Source: Limnohabitans parvus II-B4 (lineage in GTDB: Bacteria > Pseudomonadota > Gammaproteobacteria > Burkholderiales > Burkholderiaceae_C). From it: a stretch of DNA of 64,000 nucleotides. Both the position numbers and the translations under genes were made by a program. Shown piece by piece: positions 38,834 through 46,936 of the stretch. Under the pieces are notes generated by a model. The model made no database searches, was not told where the DNA came from, and saw nothing but the letters and a program-made list of their open reading frames with translations. Positions within the stretch are counted from its first letter, which is position 1. Each line of letters opens with the position of its first letter. The stretch covers positions 62,001 to 126,000 of the forward strand of contig NZ_NESN01000004.1 of the NCBI RefSeq assembly GCF_003063455.1. Reading direction: 5' to 3'.

Positions 38834-40057
38834 ATGAGCACATTGGCTGGAAAACACATCGTTCTGGGCTTGTCCGGCGGCATCGCGGCCTTCAAGTCGG
38901 CTGAACTCTGCCGCGCCTTGGTCAAGGCGGGCGTCACGGTGCAGGTCGTGATGACCGAGGCCGCCGAGCAATTCATGACGGCCGTCACCCTGCAAGCCCT
39001 GTCGGGCAGACCGGTCTACACCTCGCAGTGGGACCCGCGTGAGGCCAACAACATGGCCCACATCAACCTGAGCCGCGAAGCCGACGCCATTGTGGTGGCC
39101 CCGGCCAGCGCCGACTTCATGTCCAAATTGCTGCACGGTGGAGCCGATGAATTGCTCAGCCTGATGTGTCTGGCCCGTCCGATTGACAAAGTGCCCTTGA
39201 TCGTGGCCCCGGCCATGAACCGCGAGATGTGGTCCAACCCCGCTACCCAGCGCAATGTGGTGCAACTCAAGGCGGACGGCGTGCATGTGCTGGACGTGGG
39301 GCAAGGCGATCAGGCTTGTGGTGAAACGGGCGACGGTCGCATGCTCGAAGCCGAAGAGATTCTGGAAGACCTGGAGGCGTTTTTCAGCCCCAAGGTGCTT
39401 GCGGGCAAGGCGGTTTTGGTCACGGCAGGCCCCACCTACGAAGCGATTGACCCGGTGCGCGGCATCACCAACTTGTCGAGCGGCAAGATGGGCTTTGCCG
39501 TTGCCCGTGCGGCGCGCCTAGCGGGGGGCGATGTGACCTTGATCGCTGGCCCGGTGAGCCTGGCCACGCCCCGGGGCGTGAAGCGCGTGAACGTGCGCTC
39601 TGCCCGCGACATGCTCCAAACCGTGCAAGCCTATCTGCCAGAGCGGGGCGTGTTTGTCGCCACAGCAGCGGTGGCGGACTGGCGCCCGGCCAATTCGGCC
39701 GACCAAAAAATCAAAAAAGACGGCTCAGGGCAGACGCCCGAGCTGAGCTTTGTGGAGAACCCCGACATTTTGGCCACAGTGGCCCAGTCTGCGGCTGCGC
39801 AAAAAGGTGAGCTGTTTTGCGTCGGTTTTGCCGCAGAAAGCCATGACTTGCTGGCCCACGCCACAGCCAAACGGGTGCGCAAACAGGTGCCACTGCTGGT
39901 GGGCAACATCGGCCCTGCCACCTTCGGGCAAGACGACAACGCCTTGCTGTTGGTGGACGCCCATGGCGCCCGCGAACTGCCGCACACCAGCAAGCAGGCG
40001 CTGGCCGTTCTACTCATTCAAGACATTGCCCAAAGACTGGGCGGAGCACAAGCATGA
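38834..40057 (+). CDS. coaBC: Bifunctional phosphopantothenoylcysteine decarboxylase/synthetase
   Basis: This 407-aa coenzyme A biosynthesis enzyme has two domains. The N-terminal flavoprotein decarboxylase (CoaC) has [16 protein letters not shown] and [10 protein letters not shown]. The C-terminal synthetase (CoaB) has [24 protein letters not shown] sequence, [11 protein letters not shown] and [21 protein letters not shown] in its catalytic loop. It overlaps dut by ATGA; coaBC-dut is a common proteobacterial pair. Confidence 0.95.
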   Translation: MSTLAGKHIVLGLSGGIAAFKSAELCRALVKAGVTVQVVMTEAAEQFMTAVTLQALSGRPVYTSQWDPREANNMAHINLSREADAIVVAPASADFMSKLLHGGADELLSLMCLARPIDKVPLIVAPAMNREMWSNPATQRNVVQLKADGVHVLDVGQGDQACGETGDGRMLEAEEILEDLEAFFSPKVLAGKAVLVTAGPTYEAIDPVRGITNLSSGKMGFAVARAARLAGGDVTLIAGPVSLATPRGVKRVNVRSARDMLQTVQAYLPERGVFVATAAVADWRPANSADQKIKKDGSGQTPELSFVENPDILATVAQSAAAQKGELFCVGFAAESHDLLAHATAKRVRKQVPLLVGNIGPATFGQDDNALLLVDAHGARELPHTSKQALAVLLIQDIAQRLGGAQA

Positions 40058-40509
40058 CCATGGACATCGACGTCAAGATCCTCGATGCGCGTATTGCCGC
40101 GCAAATGCCCACCTATGCCACCCCTGGCAGTGCAGGTTTGGACCTGCGCGCCTGCCTGGACGCGCCGCTGACCTTGGCGCCCAACGCCTGGCAGCTGGTG
40201 CCCACGGGCATGGCCATCCACCTCAAGGACCCCGGTTACGCCGCTATGCTGCTGCCGCGCTCGGGCTTGGGCCACAAGCATGGCATCGTGTTGGGCAATT
40301 TGGTGGGGTTGATCGACAGCGACTACCAGGGTCAGCTCATGGTCAGCTGCTGGAACCGGAGCGAGCTGGCGTTCACCATTGAGCCTTTGGAACGTATTGC
40401 GCAGATGGTGATCGTGCCTGTGGTGCAGGCGAGATTCCATGTGGTGAGCGAGTTCGATGCTGCGACCGAACGCGGTGAGGGCGGTTACGGCTCCACAGGC
40501 AAAAAATAA
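40054..40509 (+). CDS. dut: dUTP diphosphatase
   Basis: This 151-aa trimeric dUTPase removes dUTP and supplies dUMP. The motifs appear in order: [10 protein letters not shown] (I), [12 protein letters not shown] (II), [13 protein letters not shown] (III), [11 protein letters not shown] (IV) and [12 protein letters not shown] (V). It is coupled to coaBC by an ATGA overlap. A strong bidirectional terminator follows 11 bases after its stop. Confidence 0.96.
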   Translation: MTMDIDVKILDARIAAQMPTYATPGSAGLDLRACLDAPLTLAPNAWQLVPTGMAIHLKDPGYAAMLLPRSGLGHKHGIVLGNLVGLIDSDYQGQLMVSCWNRSELAFTIEPLERIAQMVIVPVVQARFHVVSEFDAATERGEGGYGSTGKK

Positions 40510-40520
40510 TGCCCCATTAA

Positions 40521-40556
40521 AAAAACCGCCTGCATCGGTCGATGCAGGCGGTTTTT
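40521..40556. terminator. Bidirectional intrinsic terminator between dut and slyD
   Basis: A 16-bp stem (ACCGCCTGCATC with flanking A's against its complement) closes a GGTC loop and has A5 on one side and T5 on the other. It can end both the dut and the convergent slyD transcripts. Confidence 0.9.
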
Positions 40557-40582
40557 CATGCGTGAAGTGGATGTGCGCTGGC

Positions 40583-41116
40583 TCAGTGCAGTGTGTTTAG
40601 GGTCGAATCGCCGTCACCGCCGACTTCAATTTTGAAAAAGCCGGTGCCGCAGCTGCCGCTGCCCACTTCAGACTCGGTCGGCTCGCGAACCGATTCGACT
40701 TTCAGGTGCAAGCGCAAGGCGATGCCCGACAGCGGGTGGTTGGCATCCAGCACAACGTGCTCGGGGTAGATTTCGGTCACGGTGTAGAGCGCGTTGCGTG
40801 GGGCATCCGGGTTGCAACCCTCTGGCAAAGCAGTGCCTTCGATCGTGAGGCCCGGCTCCAGGCCCTCGGGAAAGAGGGCCAGCGGCTCTAAGAAAAGCAG
40901 CTCTTCATTGAAGTCGCCAAAGGCGTCTTCGGGCTCCAGGTGCAGGTCGACCTTGGCGCCACGTTCGTGGCCTTGCAGGGCTTCCTCGATCTTGGGCAGC
41001 AGGTCTTGGCCGCCAATGAAAAATTCCACAGGCTCGTCCAGGGTGTCCAGAACTTCGCCCAGCGTGTCTTTGAGTGTCCAGGTCAGTGCGACCACAGAAG
41101 GTGTCTTGATTTCCAT
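40583..41116 (-). CDS. slyD: FKBP-type peptidyl-prolyl isomerase, SlyD-like
   Basis: This 177-aa prolyl isomerase and chaperone has FIGGQDLLPKIEEALQGHERG and a EPEDAFGDFNEELL flap, which are SlyD/FkpB features, with an inserted IF domain. The tail GSGSCGTGFF is short and lacks the His-rich nickel-binding extension of E. coli SlyD, so a role in nickel delivery is less likely. The start is ATG 41116; GACAAT lies 6 bases upstream and no Shine-Dalgarno is seen. It is divergent from roxA. Confidence 0.85.
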   Translation of the reverse strand: MEIKTPSVVALTWTLKDTLGEVLDTLDEPVEFFIGGQDLLPKIEEALQGHERGAKVDLHLEPEDAFGDFNEELLFLEPLALFPEGLEPGLTIEGTALPEGCNPDAPRNALYTVTEIYPEHVVLDANHPLSGIALRLHLKVESVREPTESEVGSGSCGTGFFKIEVGGDGDSTLNTLH

Positions 41117-41182
41117 AGGACAATTGTCGCAGTTTGGCGGCCACTTTTTGGCTGCCCCGGCTTTGAGATGTGAGAACCCGCG

Positions 41183-42319
41183 ATGAACACAGAACAACCC
41201 TTGGCCCTCTTGGGCGGCTTGACGCCCAGCCAATTCATGAAGCGCCACTGGCAAAAAAAGCCTTTGCTGGTGCGCAATGCTATCCCTGGTTTTGTGCCTT
41301 GTGTCGGGCGTTCAGGATTGGTGACGTTGGCTGGGCAGGAGGGGGTGGAGTCGCGCTTGATCGTTGATTCTCCCAAAGGGTGGAAGATGAAGCATGGGCC
41401 ATTTCCGAAGCGCAGCTTGCCGCCCTTCAGTCAGAAAAAATGGACTTTTCTGGTGCAAGGTGTGGATCTGCACCACGACGGCGTGCACGCGCTGATGCAG
41501 CAGTTTCGATTTGTGCCCGATGCGCGGCTGGACGATTTGATGATCAGCTACGCCACCGATGGCGGCGGCGTGGGGCCGCACTTTGACAGCTATGACGTGT
41601 TTTTGCTGCAGGCCCATGGCCAACGCCGCTGGCGCATTGGCCGCAACAAAGATTTGACGCTGCAATCGGGTGTGCCGCTAAAAATTTTGCAAAACTTCGA
41701 GACCGAAGAAGAATTTGTGCTCAATCCGGGTGACATGCTTTATTTGCCACCCAAATACGCACACGATGGCGTTGCCGTTGGCGAATGCATGACATGGTCC
41801 ATCGGCTTTCGTGCACCCCAAGAGGGCGAGTTGGCACGGGAGCTTTTGCTGGGCCTGGCCGATGAGTCTTTTGAGGGGCTGGGTGATGCGCTTTACCGTG
41901 ATCCCAAACAAACGGCGGTGTCGTCTCCTGCTGCCATTCCACAGGCTTTGTCTGGCTTTGCACGCCAAGTGGTGGATAAAGCACTCAAAGACCCGCATTT
42001 GCTGGACAGCTTGTTGGGTGAATACCTGACCGAACCCAAATCGAATGTCTGGTTTGAAACCTCAGAGAACGAGCCTGATTTGTCGGCGGGTGTTCAGTTG
42101 GATCGACGCACCAAAATGATGTACGACGATCGGCATGTGTTCATCAACAGCGAAAGCTTTCGCGTAGGCGGCAAGGATGCGCGCTTCTTGCGTCAATTGG
42201 CCGACAAGCGCACGCTTTCTGCGGCTTCATGCGCCATGTTGAGTGATGCGGCTCGCGAGGCCTTGCTCGACTGGATGTCGGCTTCGTGGATAAAACCTCT
42301 TGAGGATTTCCTTGTGTGA
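41183..42319 (+). CDS. roxA: Cupin/JmjC-type ribosomal protein arginine hydroxylase
   Basis: This 378-aa Fe(II)/2-oxoglutarate oxygenase resembles E. coli YcfD/RoxA, which hydroxylates ribosomal protein L16. The metal triad is visible in GPHFDSYDVF (HxD) and PPKYAHDGVAV (His). The opening FMKRHWQKKPLLVRNAIPG is a clear family marker, and the C-terminal winged-helix part is present. The substrate is inferred from the family. The gene stands alone, divergent from slyD. Confidence 0.85.
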   Translation: MNTEQPLALLGGLTPSQFMKRHWQKKPLLVRNAIPGFVPCVGRSGLVTLAGQEGVESRLIVDSPKGWKMKHGPFPKRSLPPFSQKKWTFLVQGVDLHHDGVHALMQQFRFVPDARLDDLMISYATDGGGVGPHFDSYDVFLLQAHGQRRWRIGRNKDLTLQSGVPLKILQNFETEEEFVLNPGDMLYLPPKYAHDGVAVGECMTWSIGFRAPQEGELARELLLGLADESFEGLGDALYRDPKQTAVSSPAAIPQALSGFARQVVDKALKDPHLLDSLLGEYLTEPKSNVWFETSENEPDLSAGVQLDRRTKMMYDDRHVFINSESFRVGGKDARFLRQLADKRTLSAASCAMLSDAAREALLDWMSASWIKPLEDFLV

Positions 42320-42383
42320 GGAGCCGTCCGAAGGTTTCGTGTCAGGTTCGTGCGCTTGTTTTAGGATTTACTAGGGAAAACGC

Positions 42384-42389
42384 TATAAT
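42384..42389 (+). promoter_or_regulatory. Consensus -10 box (TATAAT) of the leader RNA/lipoprotein gene
   Basis: TATAAT is a perfect -10 match, with TTAGGA 17 bases upstream (42361-42366) as a weak -35. Transcription would start near 42396, about 107 bases before the lipoprotein ATG. It is the best sigma-70 box seen in the window. Confidence 0.6.
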
Positions 42390-42395
42390 AGTGCG

Positions 42396-42478
42396 CTGAG
42401 TGCAGAAGAGCTCGAGTGCTTTTGTCTCGGTCAGAGCAACCGTCAAGGTTGTTTCGACAATTTCCGGAAATTGTTTTT
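42396..42478 (+). ncRNA. Putative small RNA or attenuator leader upstream of the lipoprotein gene
   Basis: From the predicted start near 42396 the transcript contains a hairpin CAACC/GGTTG (42437-42451) and then a perfect stem ACAATTTCC/GGAAATTGT (42457-42474) followed by TTTT. That has the form of an intrinsic terminator, placed before the Shine-Dalgarno of the next gene. It could produce an RNA of about 83 nt or attenuate the lipoprotein mRNA. No known RNA family was recognised. Confidence 0.4.
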
Positions 42479-42502
42479 CAACCCCTATAAGGAAAAATCA
42501 TC

Positions 42503-42676
42503 ATGAACAAGTCCCTCGTTTTGGCCGCCATCATCGCTGCTGCTGCTTTGTCCGCTTGCGGCAAAAAAGAAGAAGCCGCTGCTCCTGCTGCTCCAGCACC
42601 TGCTGCTGCCGCTCCAGCTGCTGACGCTTCTGCAGCTCCAGCCGCTCCTGCTGCTGACGCTTCTGCAGCCAAGTAA
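42503..42676 (+). CDS. Small Ala/Pro-rich lipoprotein
   Basis: This 57-codon gene encodes MNKSLVLAAIIAAAALSACG, a signal peptide with lipobox LSAC (lipidated Cys19). A KKEE patch and a tail made almost only of Ala and Pro with two AADASA repeats follow; the DNA repeat GCTGCTGACGCTTCTGCAG occurs twice. AAGGA lies before the ATG. A consensus promoter upstream and a strong terminator downstream suggest a highly expressed monocistronic gene. The function is unknown; small abundant lipoproteins of this type are common in Comamonadaceae. Confidence 0.85.
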   Translation: MNKSLVLAAIIAAAALSACGKKEEAAAPAAPAPAAAAPAADASAAPAAPAADASAAK

Positions 42677-42714
42677 TTGGCCAGCGCTTTCCCGGTATGT
42701 GCCGGGAACGCATC

Positions 42715-42742
42715 AAAAAACCCCGCATTGCGGGGTTTTTTT
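42715..42742. terminator. Intrinsic terminator after the small lipoprotein gene
   Basis: CCCCGC/GCGGGG closes an ATT loop, flanked by A6 and T7, so it can work in both directions and also end the convergent bamC mRNA. A second hairpin (TTCCCGG/CCGGGAA, 42689-42708) precedes it, and a third (CAGGCC/GGCCTG, 42780-42797) lies next to the bamC stop. Confidence 0.9.
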
Positions 42743-42805
42743 ATGGGTGATCGCCAATGGCCATCAAAGGCTGAGGCAACAGGCCTTTGTGGGCCTGCTC
42801 CCAAA

Positions 42806-43918
42806 TCAGCGCAGTTCGTTGGCCAAGAGCTTGAGAATGCGCTCGGCATTGCCCGAGGTCTCGGGTTGGCCATTGGCATCCAGCACGCGGACCATGCTGG
42901 CATTGCCTTTGTCGGTCAGCGCAATGCGGTAGCGTGACAAAGGCGTGGGTTCTGTTTTGCTGCTGAACAGTTTGGCAAAGAAACCTGGTTCTTTGTTGGT
43001 AGAGCCTGGTGTCACGTAGCGCACAAAATAAATGCCTTTGGTGCGGTCGCGGTCTTCGACCGTGAAGCCTGTGCGGTCCAGCGCCACACCTGTGCGACGC
43101 CATGCGCGGTCCAAGGTGTCGTTGAGCACAATGGTGGGTTGGCCGTCAACGGCCGTCACGCTGGCCACTGCCAGAGGCGTTGCGTCAGCGCTGGCTGTTT
43201 TGGTGGCTACTGGAGAGGCGCCCAGCTTCACCATCAGGCGACGCAAGAATTCGATTTCAAGCTCGGCATCGCTGGCGCGGGGTTGCCAGACCGTCGATTC
43301 TTTTTGTGCACTGGTGTAGTTTTCGACCATGCCGCGGTGGGTGATGTAAATCTCCACGCCGCCTTGCGCATTGCGCTCCACCCGGGTGCGGAACTTGTCT
43401 CGCTCGCCCGACGAATACAGCGAATCGAGCACTTTGCCCAAAGTCTTGCGGATGATGTCTTGCGGAATCTTGGCGCGGTTTTCCGCCCAATCGGTTTCCA
43501 TGATGCCCACGTCAGGCGAGTCGGTGATCAGGACAAAACCGTTGCTGGTCCAGAACTCTTTCAGCGGTTCCCACACCTTGTCAGCTGGGCGAGCCACCAC
43601 CAGCCAACGCTGGTTGCCTTGGCGCTCCATGCGCACATCGCCCAAATTGTTGGCTGCGGTGCCTGCATCGGCCACACGTGCACTGGCACTGTTGAAACCC
43701 GATGCTGTGGCCGAGTTGCTTTCAATGGCGTAGCGCGAGTCACGGCGCAATTGGCTCAGGTCGGGCGGGATTTCCAGTGTGGGGGCCTTGGCGGCGCTTT
43801 TGTAGTCAATCTTGTCTTCTTCCAGAATGGAGCAGCCGCTGACCAAAATGGCCAGAGCCGCGACAACGGCGGTGCGTTGAGCCGTTTGGAAAGACGTTGA
43901 GCGAGGGGACAATTTCAC
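42806..43918 (-). CDS. bamC: Outer membrane assembly lipoprotein BamC
   Basis: This 370-aa lipoprotein subunit of the BAM complex inserts beta-barrel proteins in the outer membrane. The signal peptide ends with lipobox LVSGC (Cys29). The conserved unstructured segment DKIDYKSAAKAPTLEIPPDL, which binds BamD, follows. Two helix-grip domains fill the rest. GTG 43918 is chosen as start, with AAGGA 8 bases upstream; TTG 43924 is possible. It follows dapA by 20 bases, the same pair as in E. coli. Confidence 0.9.
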   Translation of the reverse strand: MKLSPRSTSFQTAQRTAVVAALAILVSGCSILEEDKIDYKSAAKAPTLEIPPDLSQLRRDSRYAIESNSATASGFNSASARVADAGTAANNLGDVRMERQGNQRWLVVARPADKVWEPLKEFWTSNGFVLITDSPDVGIMETDWAENRAKIPQDIIRKTLGKVLDSLYSSGERDKFRTRVERNAQGGVEIYITHRGMVENYTSAQKESTVWQPRASDAELEIEFLRRLMVKLGASPVATKTASADATPLAVASVTAVDGQPTIVLNDTLDRAWRRTGVALDRTGFTVEDRDRTKGIYFVRYVTPGSTNKEPGFFAKLFSSKTEPTPLSRYRIALTDKGNASMVRVLDANGQPETSGNAERILKLLANELR

Positions 43919-43938
43919 AGGCAATCCTTAGGTGGAAA

Positions 43939-44835
43939 TCAAATCAGGCCGCTGGCCTTGAGCGCGGCTTCAACCACGGGGTGCTGCGACTCAGACAGTT
44001 CGGTCATGGGCAAACGCAATGTAGGGCCGCACAGGCCCATGCGGTTCATGGCCCATTTCACAGGAATCGGGTTGGCTTCGACAAACAGGTTTTTGTGCAC
44101 GGGCATCAGCTGGAATTGAATCCGCATGGCTTCTGCGATGTCGCCACGGATGGCCGCCATGCACAAATCGTGCATCAGCCGCGGTGCCACGTTGGCCGTC
44201 ACGCTGATGTTGCCGGCGCCGCCGCACAGCATCAGGGCGACCGCTGTGGGGTCATCTCCTGAATAGACCGCGAATTCCTTGGGCAGATCACGGATGAGCC
44301 ATTGGGCACGTTCGATGTTGCCGGTGGCTTCCTTGATGCCGACAATGCCTGGCACTTGCGCCAGACGCAGCACGGTCTCGTGCTGCATATCGGCCACGGA
44401 TCGACCGGGCACGTTGTACAAGATCACGGGCAAGTCCGGTGTGGCTTCGGCAATGGCGCGAAAGTGACGGTACTGGCCTTCTTGAGTGGGCTTGTTGTAG
44501 TAAGGCACCACTTGCAGTTGGCAGTCGGCCCCCACTTTTTTGGCGAACTTGGCCAGCTCAATGGCTTCTGCCGTGGAGTTGGCGCCGCAGCCGGCCATGA
44601 TCGGCACGCGACCTGCAGCTTGCTCGACAGAAACGCGAATGATTTCGCAGTGTTCATCGACCGTGACCGTGGGTGATTCGCCCGTGGTGCCCACCACGCC
44701 GATGCAATCTGTGCCTTCGGCCACATGCCAGTCGATCAGTTTTCGCAGAGTGGGGTAATCCACTTTGCCGTCTTCGAGCATGGGGGTGATCAGGGCAGGA
44801 ATGCTGCCTTGGATGGGGCGAAATTCGGTGGTCAT
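43939..44835 (-). CDS. dapA: 4-hydroxy-tetrahydrodipicolinate synthase
   Basis: This 298-aa lysine/DAP pathway enzyme condenses pyruvate with aspartate semialdehyde. Motifs are [10 protein letters not shown], the catalytic Tyr in [10 protein letters not shown], and the Schiff-base Lys in [10 protein letters not shown]. The start at ATG 44835 ([11 protein letters not shown]) gives the usual length; an upstream in-frame TTG/ATG extension is unlikely. It is cotranscribed with bamC. Confidence 0.95.
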   Translation of the reverse strand: MTTEFRPIQGSIPALITPMLEDGKVDYPTLRKLIDWHVAEGTDCIGVVGTTGESPTVTVDEHCEIIRVSVEQAAGRVPIMAGCGANSTAEAIELAKFAKKVGADCQLQVVPYYNKPTQEGQYRHFRAIAEATPDLPVILYNVPGRSVADMQHETVLRLAQVPGIVGIKEATGNIERAQWLIRDLPKEFAVYSGDDPTAVALMLCGGAGNISVTANVAPRLMHDLCMAAIRGDIAEAMRIQFQLMPVHKNLFVEANPIPVKWAMNRMGLCGPTLRLPMTELSESQHPVVEAALKASGLI

Positions 44836-44944
44836 GTCAGGTGTTTCTGAACAGAAAAAACCCATTCTAACGAGTCAACACCGGGTTTCGGTTTCACAAG
44901 TCTGGCGAATCTGAGCCGATGTGACAGAAAACCCTCTGCTGAGC

Positions 44945-45490
44945 TTAATTCGACTGCAATGACCAGCGGGTGACATGAGGGCTTGGCAAAGGGCGCACGG
45001 CCACAATGCGTTGCACAAACCGGTCGGGTGAAGCCTCAAATCCGTCTTCATAGGCCACAATCCGCAAGCCTTCGGTCGCCTTCAACAATTCGCCGGGCTG
45101 CAGTAAAAAGTCCGGACGCGAGGGTTTGCCCACGGATTCGTTGCCTGCGGCAAAGGTTTCGTAAATCAAGACGCCGCCCGGAGCCACGGCCTGCACGATG
45201 CTGGGCAGCAGCGGACGCCAGAGGTAATGGGTCACCACGACACAGCCAAAAGTTTGACCGGCGAAAGGCCAAGGGCCGTTTTCGATGTCCGCGCAGGTGA
45301 CCTGCCCGAAAGCTTGTGCCAGTGCGATGGCTTCGGTGTTGCGGTCAACGCCCTGCGGGAGGTGACCTTGGGCTGCCAGCCAACGCATGTGGCGACCTGC
45401 GCCGCAAGCGACATCCAGGACCCGACTTTCAGGGGCGATCAAGTGGCTCCAACGCTGAAGCCAAGCAGAAGGGTTTTCGGTGCCGTGCAT
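44945..45490 (-). CDS. Class I SAM-dependent methyltransferase
   Basis: This 181-aa Rossmann methyltransferase has motif I VLDVACGAGRHMRWLA, an acidic loop GVDRNTEAIALAQ and the segment VAPGGVLIYETFAAGNE. The latter is similar to small TehB/UbiE-like enzymes. The substrate is not deducible. The start is uncertain: ATG 45490 leaves 19 bases after the upstream 39-codon ORF, and an ATG at 45565 would overlap it. No good Shine-Dalgarno is visible. Confidence 0.75.
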   Translation of the reverse strand: MHGTENPSAWLQRWSHLIAPESRVLDVACGAGRHMRWLAAQGHLPQGVDRNTEAIALAQAFGQVTCADIENGPWPFAGQTFGCVVVTHYLWRPLLPSIVQAVAPGGVLIYETFAAGNESVGKPSRPDFLLQPGELLKATEGLRIVAYEDGFEASPDRFVQRIVAVRPLPSPHVTRWSLQSN

Positions 45491-45509
45491 AGGGAGGGTG
45501 TTCAAAAAA

Positions 45510-45629
45510 TCAGAAACAAGACCACAGTTGTTCGGACAACATGATGACCACATCGGGTTGTGCATAGAGCCAAAACGTCAGGCCAAGCACAGCGACCACC
45601 GATAAAAGGGTTTTGATCCGGGTGGTCAT
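45510..45629 (-). CDS. Small membrane protein, 39 aa
   Basis: The 39-codon ORF begins MTTRIKTLLSVVAVLGLTFW and ends QLWSCF. It has one strong hydrophobic helix after a basic N-terminus. Its ATG overlaps the TGA of the upstream MFS gene (ATGA) and its stop is 19 bases before the methyltransferase ATG, which supports real translation in an operon. I know of no function for such short proteins; homology would need a search. Confidence 0.55.
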   Translation of the reverse strand: MTTRIKTLLSVVAVLGLTFWLYAQPDVVIMLSEQLWSCF

Positions 45630-46837
45630 GCGGCGCGCAGGGGGTGGCGTTCGATTGGGCTTTCACGCACGGGCAGATTCACGAGCGCGGCAAACACGCC
45701 CAAGGCAATGGCTAAATACCAGACGATGTCGTAGCTGCCGGTCTTGTCATACAAATAGCCCCCCAGCCAGACGCCCATGAACGAGCCGATCTGGTGGCTG
45801 AAAAAGATGAAACCGCTCAGCATGGACAGGTGCGAAATGCCAAAAATTTGCGCCACCACCGCGTTGGTGGGCGGCACGGTGGACAGCCACAGCAAGCCCA
45901 TGAAGGCCGAGAAGATATAGACGCTGGTGGGTGTGAGCGGTGCCAACAAGAACAGCACGATGGCCACTGAGCGAGCGGCGTAAATGAACGCCAGAATTTT
46001 TTTCTTCGCCATTTTCTGGCCCAGCGTGCCCGCCATGTAGGTGCCAAACACGTTGAACAGGCCAATCAAGGCCAGCGCATAACTGGCCACCTGGGGGGCC
46101 AGGCCGTGGTCTTTCAGGTAGCTGGGCATGTGCACGCCAATGAACACGACCTGAAAGCCGCACACAAAATAACCCGCCATCAGCAGCTGAAAGCTGGGGT
46201 ATTTGAAAGCTTCTTTCAAAGCTTGAGCAATCGTCTGGTCGCGTTTGACCTGGCCGGGGGCATTCAAGGCGGGTTCGCGCAGGCCCAGAGCCAGGGGGAT
46301 GATCAGCATGGCTGCAGCGGCCAAGGTGACCAGCGCGGTTTGCCAGCCCATTTGGCTGATCAGCAGGCCTTCTACTGGCACCATCAAAAACTGGCCGAAA
46401 CTGCCTGCTGCAGCTGCCACGCCCATGGCCCATGAGCGGCGTTCGGCCGGCACGTTGCGGCCAATGACCCCATAAATCACGGCATAGGTCGTGCCCGCTT
46501 GCGCGGTGCCAATGATCACCCCGGTGAACAGGGCAAACACCCAAGGGTTGGTGGACCAAGCCATGCCTAAAAGGCCGACGCCATAGACCAAGGCGCCCAG
46601 CGCAATGACCCGGAACGCCCCAAACCGGTCGGCCACCATGCCCGCAAAAATGCCCATGAAACCCCAAGACAGGTTCTGGATGGCCATGGCGAAGCCAAAC
46701 TCCTGACGGCCCCAGCCCTGGGCCTGGGTGATGGGCTGCAGCCAGAGGCCAAAGCCGTGGCGAATGCCCATGGACAGGGTGACAATGGCCGCGCCGCAGG
46801 CCAGCACTTGAAACAGGGAAAGGGGTTTGTGTTGCAT
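45626..46837 (-). CDS. MFS transporter (monocarboxylate/OFA-like)
   Basis: This 403-aa inner-membrane transporter has twelve helices. The N-terminal GIRHGFGLWLQPITQAQGWGR and the paired MVADRFGAFRV loop resemble proteins annotated as MFS transporters of the oxalate/formate or monocarboxylate type. A cytoplasmic central loop (EPALNAPGQVKRDQTIAQAL) separates the halves. The substrate is unknown. It heads a minus-strand run with the small ORF and methyltransferase, and is divergent from parE. Confidence 0.82.
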   Translation of the reverse strand: MQHKPLSLFQVLACGAAIVTLSMGIRHGFGLWLQPITQAQGWGRQEFGFAMAIQNLSWGFMGIFAGMVADRFGAFRVIALGALVYGVGLLGMAWSTNPWVFALFTGVIIGTAQAGTTYAVIYGVIGRNVPAERRSWAMGVAAAAGSFGQFLMVPVEGLLISQMGWQTALVTLAAAAMLIIPLALGLREPALNAPGQVKRDQTIAQALKEAFKYPSFQLLMAGYFVCGFQVVFIGVHMPSYLKDHGLAPQVASYALALIGLFNVFGTYMAGTLGQKMAKKKILAFIYAARSVAIVLFLLAPLTPTSVYIFSAFMGLLWLSTVPPTNAVVAQIFGISHLSMLSGFIFFSHQIGSFMGVWLGGYLYDKTGSYDIVWYLAIALGVFAALVNLPVRESPIERHPLRAA

Positions 46838-46922
46838 GCTCCGACTTTAACCAATCTCCTTGCCGCGTGTGGCTCGCCAGAAACCACTGGTTTTGCATCC
46901 AGTAAGTCGGCGTAAATCCCAC

Positions 46923-46928
46923 TACAAT
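46923..46928 (+). promoter_or_regulatory. Putative -10 box of parE (TACAAT), 8 bases before the ATG
   Basis: TACAAT ends 8 bases before the parE ATG at 46937, leaving at most one or two bases of leader. No Shine-Dalgarno is present in the gap (ccgccacc). The -35 is unclear. Confidence 0.4.
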
Positions 46929-46936
46929 CCGCCACC

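Noticed and set aside
44864..44893. Possible terminator AAACCC...GGGTTTTTT between the methyltransferase gene and dapA
   Set aside because: The stem is only 6 bp with a 19-base loop; too weak to call.
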